DNA from: Syngnathus acus
Taxonomy: Eukaryota > Chordata > Actinopteri > Syngnathiformes > Syngnathidae
Direction of reading: 5' to 3'
NCBI RefSeq assembly: GCF_901709675.1
Contig: NC_051087.1
Location: 4,607,001 to 4,671,000 of the forward strand
DNA length: 64,000 nt
This document shows positions 50,132-62,100 of the stretch, in pieces. The position numbers and the translations under genes are program-made. The notes below the pieces were generated by a model. It searched no databases, had not been told where the DNA came from, and saw only the letters and a program-made list of their open reading frames with translations. The stretch's first letter is position 1. Every line of letters begins with the position of its first letter.

Positions 50132-53100
50132 AAGGGAGTAGAGGGGAGTGTGTCTTCTGCAGGGAGGGGAGAAGAAGGAAGAAGGAGGAGGCGTGCGTGT
50201 TTATTCTCCAAAGTTTGAAAGTAGTTCTAAGCCACAAGTTCGGGGTTGTTAAAGAGTTGTGGGCGTGTGACACACTTGTTGCCACCATTTGGACACGAGC
50301 AACCAACGCGAGAAATATGTCGGATTCAGGAGTCAATTCACACCTGGAGGGAATAATTTCAGATTTTGAAGGTTTGTGTTCTTTCAGAATTGATTTGATA
50401 TAAGGAGAATGTGTGCATGTACGTGATTGTAATGTTTATTCGAATGACTCTTGATTGTCAGATTTGATTGTATAATCCACGTTTTTATTTTGCCCCCCAT
50501 TTATTCTCCAATGTCACCACCAAGCATCTTATACATGATGTGCCTCAGGGTGTGGTTAGCCTACCTTCAACGGATTGATTTAACAAAACAATCAAAAAAC
50601 AGGTTGACAACCGGACCCAATTTGGTCACGTTTTCATCTTAATTGAATTTAAAATGAAATCAGTTTAACTTTCGAGAGAGTAGCTCAAGATAAAGTCTGA
50701 AGCAACTCCCCCTCAAAAAAAAAGATGTGTACTTTTACAAACTTCACGTCTCCTTTGTTTGTGGAACCAACGTGGTTTCCTTTTGTCAGTTATTTTTTTT
50801 TTCTCCCTCTTTTACCTTTTTCCTTTTCCTCCTCCGGCCACGCTTACTTCCTCCAGCTGGTCTTAAGCCTCAAAGTCCCTCATTCATGTTTTTATGAACA
50901 GAAGGGCTCACGTATAGACTTTGGTAGCTTTTGTTATTTATCCTGTTCATCTGTGGGGTGCCATGCTAAAAGGTAAACAATACTGCACACCAAGTAGTAG
51001 GATAAAAACAATTGGTCTTGCATTAAATGTTAGCAAAGAAGCAATTTAATAAAAGGCCAAACACATAATCAAAAACACTAACATAAGTATAAAGCACATG
51101 ATCTAAAATAAAATTACTCGTCAAAGGTTGTCGCCTGTGGCCGAGCACCATTTAACAGCTGGCCGGATTATCTTGTTAGCAAAAGTAAAAAAAAAAATCC
51201 ATCAGAAATGCTATTGCCCCTTAGCGATTGAAACCTTTCGGTTAAACATCTGCTACCAGGATCTGCACGCAACCTACCTCACACGTCGTCCATCTTCATC
51301 CAGAACATGGGCAAAATTCCATTCTGAGGGTCGACCCGACCTGACAAATCTTTTCATGTGGCTTGTCCAAATTTGTTCTTCACAAGGGCATCAGTAAGTA
51401 GTTAGCACGTGATGATATGGGGTGTCAAGGATTCGTCTGACAAAGCGAAATACTTTCGATCGCCTGCCCTTGGCTTGCCGAATACAGTTTGTTTTTGCTG
51501 GTTTGCACCGCATGAGGATTCATCTTCCTGATGTCTAGAATTTCATAGGAGATTATGACAACAAGGTTGGCCTGAACCATTTTTCAACTTCTCCATTGTT
51601 TCTATCTTGTGATTATTCTTATGCCAACTTTTTGTGTGGGCACATAGAGTGTATTAGTGTCAAGAAAATACACTATGTAATTGCATATATATTCTTTGTG
51701 CATTTCTCACTTCATACTTGAACAACTTAACACATGGGGTGTATTACGACAAATAACCGTGAAGTACAGTGAAACCACACCTGCTGCCATTTTTCTGTTT
51801 TTGAAGCACCACTAAAACCTTTCTGCTTTATTCTCCGACTTGAGACACTGTACGTCAATTTGTAAAAGGTAGTCCAACAGTGTTCTTAATGAGCTTCCTC
51901 CATGGACCGAATCGCTCCATTCTAGCTCATAGTCTGGGAATGCCGTTTCACCGGGAACAATATTCCTTCATCGGATCTGTCATCCCCTCACTTTTCGTAC
52001 CGTTCTTGTAATAATCATGCTCGCATGATTGGAAACCTATTTCCATGTTTATCTAGTTGACCACATTGAAAAGCCTTGAGGGAAAACATAGCATCACAGT
52101 TGAGTGATCGCCTTGGAGATGCGTGCTTTTTCCATTCCCCTATATTCGTAAACATGAAAGGGAGAATGTCCCAGTCCACATCTTCTCTTAAATCATGAGC
52201 ACTTCACTGCACACGCTGTAAATACAAAGTCAAGCGTTCAAGTTGTGCGCTTTATTCTCAAGCCTGAGTGTGTATAATCACAAAGTAACCAAGAACACAA
52301 ATAGTCATCGGAACAGGTCAATCATTTCCGCGGCTTTTTTTTTTATTTATGACAAACCATGTGAAAACGCATATCGTACATATTTGCTAATTACATGATC
52401 AGTGTAACATCAATAGATTAAGTAGAGAAACAAAGACTAGTGTCGAAACGATCTTAAACTATTGTTGTCTTTAGAGTTTGTTAAACATTCACTCTGCTTG
52501 TATAATCTGCAGACTAATGTTGGCAGACTAACACAGAATAACTTTGGCTGGATTCAAAACTAGCCACAACCTTGGAATGGATTTCTTTTCAACATTTGGG
52601 AAATGAAAGGAAAACTGGGGTGAGGAGGACACTGGCAAGTGAATTAGCACAGTTCACTAGAGTAAATATCCGCTTAAAGACATTGCAAGTTGTTTTATTG
52701 TGCTCGAGTGGATGTCAAAGTGTGTTCCCATGAGAGCAAAATAGAAAGAGAGGGATGGTTACCTAAGTGTTAACATTTGTGCTAACATTGCTAGCTGTTT
52801 CGGATGGTCACGTGGCATTAAAATAGATTCTAGTTACTCCATGACAAATGTTTATAACAAAATGGCACCCACTATTGTGATCTTATTGTTATTGTTTTCC
52901 ATTCAAATTTAGATTTACTTTCAGACCTGTCTAGAGGTCATCCAAACTTTTTAGATATCAAAATGAAGACAAAATAACATTTAAGGTTAGCTGTATAACC
53001 GTGGAAGCATTTTCTTTGCATTTAGATGTTCGCTAACAGAACATTAGCATAGCATTTATGCTAACTGTAAAATGTTGATCTTATTTGAATTCGTCGATGA

Positions 53101-56100
53101 CTTCTATTCACACTTTAGCACGAGTGATGAGTTCTTTACGATTCTCTTATGCATCAGCCAAAGTTTACCTCATGACACGATTTTGTTACCTTAGCTGTCA
53201 ATGTACAAGTACGTTCCGCTGTACTGTACATCTGTTATTCATTTGACGGATGAGTCCTTGAGATGTCCACTTGTTTTTGTCAAATGGTGAATTGTATCAA
53301 ATGTCCACCATGTTGGAATGAAGCGTCTTAAAGCAGTAAATTAGATTAGTCTGTTCACGTTGTTGTAAAGGGCATACGGGAAAGCGCGAGTTCCTCTTGT
53401 TTTGGGGTATGCTAGCTTAAAAATAAACACTGATGTATTCTCGTAATGCAGAAACTCACAAAAGAAGAGTTTGTTTCGTCAGATGGCACGGACGCTCAGA
53501 AGAACCAGAGGCCACAAACTGATAAAATAATAAACAATTTGGATGGGAGCTGCTTTTAAAGGAGATGACTAAAGCTTGTGCGTCGTTATGTTAGCAGCTC
53601 GTGGGCATTGGCATGCCACGTCATTCATTCCCAGCTAGTGCATTCTCCCTAAGGGGGAGTCCCATCCCTCACTATCTTCGTCTTGTACAGTACATCTCTT
53701 TTCTCCTGTCACGACTAAGCTCGAGGAAGGATGCATGCTCGTGTTGCTCATAAATTCTGGGCAAGTGAGCAATTCTTGGCTCATTGTGTGCAAACACAGG
53801 ATGCCTCAAATGCTCTTGCATGGAACTCCATATTTGAATGTGTTGCAGTAGATGTAGCGTTAAGGTCACAAGAAACCAACTCGTAAATTTCCTGAAACTA
53901 AATGCTGTGGGCGATGGGAGATGTCCCATCCCTGAACTCCAGGGCATTTAAGAACTTGATATGAACTTTTTAATTAGCTAGCTTTATGACCTTGTGTTGT
54001 GCCTATTGAAATATGTCCTTTTTGTCCTTTTCTGACAGCTCTGAAGAGGTCCTTTGAGGTGGAGGACGTTGACACTTCAGCTCACTTGTCTCCCGGTTCC
54101 AGACGCACAACCAACGTCCCCCACCGTAACGCCATGTCTCCCACCAGCATCTACTACCGCGACCTGGGCACCGCCGCCTCGCTTACAAACAACAACAACC
54201 TCAACTACACCCAGCCTCGTTCCATCATGGGCGGTGGAGGCTCCAAGACTCCGGAGCCAGTATCACGCCGCTCCGAGCTGTCCATCGATATCTGCGCCGC
54301 ACCCAGCAAGCAGATAGACGCCACGAGCCCCGCATCTATGCGCTTTTCAACCAACAGCGCCCTAAGGCGCCCCGAGGTCCTCGGCCACTCCAAGACTCCG
54401 GAAATGAGCCACAAGCGGGAAGTCACTTTTGCCAAGACGGATTCCCCGGGGACACGGCGTAACGAGGGCAGCGGTCACGCTAACGGGACCGGCCGTGCCC
54501 CGGAACAAAGTCATACCCGCAAGTTTGAGCCTCCCAGTCCCGGGGACATTCGCAAACCTGAAATCAGCATCACCAGAGCTCCGGCGGAGAACAACGGCCA
54601 TCACCCGGCAGTGCACCACCCGCACCATCCTAATCCTCACCACAACACCATCGTCACCACTTTCCGATGCTCCTCACCGAATCACGCCGGACGTAAATCC
54701 CCCAACCCTGACCGTAAGTCCTGCTTTTATTCAAATACATTGTTTGCTTCCAATCACAACACTTCAATTGTTTACTAAATTTAAAAAAAAAAAAAAAACA
54801 CGACCCTTTTTCCTCCTTTTTATTTTTACCGCCAGTAAAAAAGTTTGTTAAACGTGATGGCTGCAGTAACAAAGTCAAATGTGTCTTTTTCCTCGCGGGC
54901 CTGTCTGGCATTTATGGTAATCCATAAACTATTATGATATGTTATGAAAGCGTAACCTTGGCCATCAGTATTAGTTACACTTTAAATGCTGTCGTAAGGG
55001 GTTGATAAATAGCGGTGTTGTCATGCTACTATTCGCTGTACTGCCAAGTATTTTATAATTAGCTGTTGCTTTATGGAGAGGAGTGTGATGGCGCTCTTTG
55101 CCTGTTTATTCCCATTATCCCGGAAGACGGGTCGAGTAGCAGGAATGTGAAAAAGAGTCTACGAAAACCAGAAAGCACTGGGCCCGTTGCCTTCCGACAT
55201 CACTTCCAGGCTTCGGTACTGTCATTAGTAACGGTTGCTATTGACATGACAAAATGGCACATGTTGCTTATTTGAATATAATACCCACACACATCTATTT
55301 GAAGCATGTCTTGTTTTCATTTCTCAAAACTGCTCTGGTTGGTTTGCGTGGTTTTGAGCTTGTTAGAGGATGCCCAGATGCCGCTTTTCAATGTCAGATG
55401 CTGACACCGCAAACATCACTGCGTGCTGTTATTGATACCCTTTTCTTGGCCTGGATTAATTGTAGCTCAAGCCAGACAATTTAAAGAACACTGAATTTAC
55501 CAAGGTCAACATTGTCTATGCAAAATCAGGATTTTTACATGTCGCTTGGAAAAAAAAATCTTGCAGCATAATCATGAAAGAAAAAGAAAACAATTTTTCA
55601 TTCTGGAAAAATAAAAGCAAAACATTTTGTAGAATTTGGAGTCCAAGCAAAAGGTTCTTAGTGAGAAAATAAAAGACCTCAAAAGAAAAGATCAGCAAAA
55701 CAAGACCAGATTTTTCTTACATGCTGTATGTTTATCTTTCTTACTTTTGGTCACCTCCTCTTCTGACCATTTGACTCACTCAGGAGGAAATGACATCATG
55801 TATCCCTCGCACACATGTACACGCACGCTCTCGCGCACACACACACATGCACACACACACTCTCTCTTCCTTCCGGGTTACGTCAAACCGATTGTGTCCC
55901 CGCCCGCAGGAGCACTTCCTCTAAAAAAGGAGTACTTCCTCTTTCTCTTTCAATGGTCATGTGAACCAAGTCGGTCAGCTTCCTAATGTGATCCCATCAA
56001 ACTATCTGTCGAAGCTCAACATGAGACATTCCATTATGTTTCATCATATGGATTCCCAGTGCCGTATTTTGACAACACATCTGTCATCTTCCAATCTGAA

Positions 56101-59100
56101 ATCACAAACTGTACGAAGATATTGTATCGTTTGGATACATTTCAAAAGACATAAATGAGGCTGCCTTGAGACCAAGGATGAATATCGGCTCTATTTACGT
56201 GTATTGGATGTGTTATCTTGACAGACGGGCCTGCAGTTCATCAGTCCATCAAACAGCACCTTATCTTTTCTGGAGACGTCACTATTGTGCTGCAAAAAAG
56301 CGCTTTCTGATAACGACGCTAATAATGTAGCAAAGTCAACAAATAGTGCCGTTGCATCATTTTGTTTTCATCAAAGTAGATTTAGCAGTAAATCAAAGTA
56401 ATATTTTCACTTTTTCACGTACATAATAAATTCAATCTGGCTCATGTGGAGATCCGAAGTATATCTCGTGTTGCCCAAATAAACACATGATCTCGTGCTG
56501 ATTTATTCCCCTAAATGTGACGTCATCACGACGGCAACAAGTGGAGCCATTTGTCTCTTCTTTGCTTTGACCTTTTCAAAGTGAAGAGGTGATTGATTCC
56601 TTTCTACCTGCCCCAAAGTTCACAAAAGGAAGTTTGCATACAAGTTTACCAGGATTTAAAACTAATTTTCAGTGCATTAGTAGTTTGTGGGTTCCTCCTA
56701 GCGTTGTAGTACTATTAACAAGTATCTTAGTCATCAATTCTTTCTGTTGACAATCACAGTTTATGAGACAATTGAAATATTTCTCATCACTGTCTCTAAA
56801 TGTCATTGTGTGTTTGATTATTCTAACGGGAAACAATGTTTTTATAATAACCTCAACCAGGACACTAGGAAAAAAAAAAACATCCATCTACTTTCTATAC
56901 CGCTTGTCCCCATAGTCCGCAAGAAGAGCGTTAACATATGCCTTTTGACGTCATTGGTCACAAGTCAAGTGCACTTCCCAAACGCGCCACCAGGAGGCAG
57001 TATGATACAGGTGCAGCTGCCATTGTCAAGCCTTTCAGTTTTTCTATTCACATTCATTTCAGGGAGTGCAAACAAAACAACCTCGATGCATTGTAAGCGG
57101 GGATATTACGAGAAGATCGACTTTACACAGATTTAGATCTAAGTTAAAGCATGGCTAACGTAAACAAACATAAGTTCGGGGGCGTTCTGAAGTTGACGTT
57201 TACATTGAGCATCTGGGAGAAGTCAAAGGTTAAAGAAGTTTCCCACCACTGCTACATGACCTTTGTCCTTTTAAGACAGTTTGCCAAATCCCAGAACCGC
57301 CGCTAACCCCCCCCCCAATAATTTGCCCATTTTCTCTTGCCTCCATGTATTTCGTATTTCTATTAAACACCACATGCTTAAAGTTACATGTTGTCCAAGC
57401 AGATAAAAATGCTACGATCTGTCTCTTTTTCTTCCGACAAACACTCCAGTCAGCCTTTGTCATCTCAAGAAAGAACAAAAACTTGTGGGCTATGGCCCAT
57501 CAGTGTCTCATTAAGCAACTCATGGGAGCATTTACTCTCACTTGATAGAATCTTTCTTTGTCCAGGCAGGAAAATGAAACAAATTGGCATTTCCGTGTCG
57601 TAATTGAAATGGGATGTGTGGAAAGCAAAAAGTTCATACGTGGTCAGACTTGCTCTGCTAATGATGTTTGGCCTGATGTTGGAGAGACGATAATTGTGTG
57701 TGTGTGTGTGCATGTTGCAGACAGGAAGGCAGATGGTCAGTTGCACCCCAGTGCAGCCATCTGCTGACTTGTGCCGACATGAAGGGGGGGTTTGATGTGT
57801 GTCTGCTTGTGCGTGTGTATACATGTGAAGTGAGCATACGCTAAAACCCCCAAATGGGACAAAGAGTTTGTGTCTTTATTCTCTTTGTGTCTTTGTACCA
57901 GCAACTTCAGTTTTGCAGTGAATACAACAAATCAATCGGAAAAAAAAATCAAAACTAATCTACATGTACACGAAATGAACATTTTTTTTTCAACAAGTCA
58001 GAGAATAGAAGCGTCTCTTGCATTTCTACATCTTTCTTTCTGTCACATAACCCCACAACTGTAGTCGTGGTGCCTTCACAACTCGAACTGAATTGTACAA
58101 CTTTTAGATGAGTTGTTCTGGGTCCGTTTAATGAAACGAATCTGATCTTTTGAGCATCAGAACTGGGTCAGTGGTCCGAAAAAAACATACCGACTTCCGC
58201 TTCTCTGTTGTCCGTCGGAACTAACCCTCCGCTAATCCAGGAAGAGGCCACGGATTCCCCAGAAGACCCATCCCCTGGAGATGCCGTGTTTACTCTTCAT
58301 CAGGGAAGGAATTCACTGCAGAACGTCACAAATAGTGAGGAGACTAGCGTAAGCACATCACTGTCAGTCCGTTCGTGCTGCTATAACATTCAGCACATCA
58401 GTTAAACAGAGTTGGAGGCGCAATGGAGACACTGGAGATGGATTCATCTTGCAGCGAGACGCGCTGCGACCGTGAAATCGAAACTCCGTGTGAGTACCTG
58501 TTTGTCTGTGAGAACGTGTTTTTTGATTAAGGCTAATCTCCTCTTGCGGATTCCATAAGTAAACACACGCACGCAGACACACACACTCTCTCTGTGTCTT
58601 TGTATGGCCTTGGTATTTCTGCACAGTATGCAAGACAGTCCAGCTGGGAAAGCTTTGCTGGGTTTACATGGACATGAGGAAACGCAGAAGGCCAAGACGT
58701 CCTTCAAAACAAACCTCTTTATATGTTCCAGCTTTAACCCACCTTCCTGCAAAAAAAACAAATGCATGTCGCTGGATTCTCGATATTGTCCAAAGGTGTG
58801 AATGTGTTGAGACACTTCACACACATGCTGTCTCCATCTGCACCACAGGGGAGCAGCGGAGCCTCAGTGCAAAAACACAACAGGAAGTCAGATTTTGTTA
58901 TCATCCCTGGAGATATGTACACCGAGCCAGATGTTCCGCCTCTTTCCTCCGTTTCCATGTCTGCTTCTCACCCTTCCAACCTTTCCCAGCAGTTCCGCCT
59001 ACTTTTTTTTTTTTTCTGACCTCTGAGCTTTTATGCAGGAAGTTTCACCGTGTCGCCAGGGCAGCGGAGTCACCGATGTGACTCGAGTTAATCGCCTCCA

Positions 59101-62100
59101 TGTGCGCTGCGCTCTGATTGGTTCTCAGCAAGAGGCCAATGGCGTTGCTTCGCCTTGGGGCCTCGTGGCATCAGAAGACGCACTTCTTGCATTATGGGGC
59201 AGATGACTTCATTTTCAAAATATTTGACTCCTGCTTGACATTTGTCAACGGAAAATGGAAATCCATCGCCCCTCACCATCTGCGAGTGCTTTTCCCTCTC
59301 GCAAGGTTAACCATCGCGCTTTGAATTCAAATTCAATTTACTTACCATAAATTAGTTCCGAGCTGGGCTTCTTCGGCTCTTACCAGAACTAATAAAATAA
59401 ATCTTGACACGTTTGATCTTTAGTTCCCACAAAGAAATAGTAAGGTCAAACACCACTGGTCATAAGGTTCATACTTAATAATTGTTTCCTGAGAGCTTCA
59501 ATGGAAAATTGTTGGAAGAGAGATGTACTGTGGGAATGATTCGTTCGAACGGTTCAGCCTTGCAGGAAATTCATATGGTCACTAACTGGTGGCCCTTTGG
59601 CACATTCATTTCCAAAAGTATTTGGACACATACAGTTCTTATAGACCTCGTATATCGCCACGGATTTCAAATGATACCAAAAACAAGCGATAGACTTACA
59701 CATTTTATTTAAGATGTTAAAATCTGAAATTAAATGTTAGTGCCTTGCTCAAGCAAACACAGCATGAGTCTATGAATTAAGAAATGAAATATGCGTTTGA
59801 TTTGTGTGCTGAGTAGTTAACACTGTATACTCAGTTACACGGAAAACCGCAGCCAAGTGTGAAGATTGAGTGGAACATTGACAGGAAGGAAACATTTGTA
59901 CTGAATGTAGTGAAAACGGCTCTCAGTTGTGTTTTGGAGATTAAGCACAGGAACAAATCAAATATATAATTTATGCTGCAATAACCACAACGTGTATTTA
60001 TCTTTTGGCTTGTATCAGACAAAATGTTGCCACACAGGAAGCACATTAGACCTGTGGAGATTTACAGTTTGGAAAAACAATTTTATATGTTTCCCTGCTG
60101 CTGGTTTTGACTGAGGACGATTTTTTTTTGAATTGTGCAGTATGTTGGTGAAAAATGTGGGATGATGCTAAATGATATCCTAAGATGATCTTGAATGTTT
60201 TGGAATGATAAGGGCTGAAAACTGTGCAGTATGGCGGTGATAAATGTGAAATTATTTTGAATGATATTGAAGAATATGGAATGATGTGAAATGTATTCAA
60301 TTATACATGATGATATTGAGAGATATTGTGGAATGATCTCCATGAAAAATGTATTTTTTTGGTAAGTGGAGATTTTTGGAATTCCCAATGTGAAGTGAAT
60401 GAGTAAATTTTGGACTAAAATATAAAATCAGAATGATGTAAAATAAATCATGTGATCAATGTGGACGCTTTTGAATAGGGGGGCGTGGCTAAATGGCGGT
60501 CACGTGACTACGCGGGAGGGCGGGGTTAGTAGCAGCAACAGTGTAGCCTCACCAGCTGGACTTTGCGATTGAGGAGTGTGCACCAGAAAAGTGGAAGAAA
60601 GCAAGAGCAGGAGAAGAACAGCTTTGGGTGAGTTGAAGCTTTTTTTTTTTTTGTCTTTCAAGCTAAGGGGGAGACATTTATTTGAATGAGAGAGAGGAAG
60701 ACGGAGAAGTTCAATGTGGTTGATTGAGGTGTTCCACTGAACTTGTCAGGTGTGGTAGTGAAGATTAGTCAAACTAAAAATCTCATGTCTAGCATTGCTA
60801 TCCAGTCCATTGTCTGTCTCCGTGTGTCTGTGAGAGATGTTAAAGGGGGGGTTGTCACACACTCCCCCCATAGAGCCAACTTCTTTATACCGCCCTCCCA
60901 TTGTGTCTTGCACATGCATGAATCAATGGACTCCACTGGGAGGGATGTTGTTACTTCTTAAGTGCTTCCCAGTTCTGCTGTAGTCCAAAGTTTGATGCTT
61001 GAAATGATGGAAGCACATACAAAAGGTGGTTTTATGCTCTGGACTTTAGTGGCAAAGTTCAGGGAGAGTTTACTGGTCCAACTGTGTTGCACGGCAGGAA
61101 CTCCCCATACCAGTTGTTTGATCCTAATGCAACCACATTAAGTGCCTTTGAGTATTTTTCAAGCCTGTGGGCTGCGCATAGTTGTGTGTTGCCAGAATAT
61201 TCACTGTTTTTGCACTCGTGTTCAAGCTACAAGTGCATGCAGTGAGGAAACCATTTCAACACAAAAACTTCCCTGTAGTTGTCAAGCCATGTGTGTTTAG
61301 CGTCTCAATGGGTGCCAATTAAAACCACTCCGCCACTGTTTTACATTGACTTCATCACATCAACTCACTGTTTGTAAATCACTTTACACACAATTCAGCA
61401 AAGGTGTGTCAAAATATTTATGGCATGGGATGAAAGGCTGATATTATCACATGACCGTAATAAGCTAACATTAGCCTACCCTGAGACGACAGTCTACTCC
61501 AAAATCTCCATTTTTCTGCAAGAGTTTGTTAACTTGCTGCATTCAACCTCCTTTACTGCAAAATTTGCTACATTGTATCATTTGCCTATAAATGGGAAGA
61601 AATGATCAAAGTACAAACGCATTAGCTTAAGATGTTGCTTTGATGACTAAAGTATTTTACTCCATTAGCTCACCTTTGATACCATGTTTTGAGTTTTGCT
61701 ACTTTCCTCAAGAATATTTAACATCAATGTTACAAACATTTTTAAATGTTAATATAAGCGAACAGCTCTTGGTTGAACATGTACAGTATTTGATGGGAAT
61801 TAGTAATGTGAGAGGATTTTTATTTGGCGTTAACTACTTTTGGTCTACTTCATATATTGCAATCATCTTCCACTTTTTCCACACACCTAACCTTATGCCC
61901 CATTGTTTATTATCCAGAGAGCCATAAAGGGAAGCAGCTGATGAATTCAAACATCAATCCATCCATTTTTGCTTGCGCTTGTCCTCATTGTGGTCATGCG
62001 TAAGTCAAACGTTTCCAACACTGAGTGACGACCGTGAGGTGAAAGGACATCAGTTGGGACCTGCCTTTTGTTCGTCTCCTTGGGGCAGACGCGACAAAGT

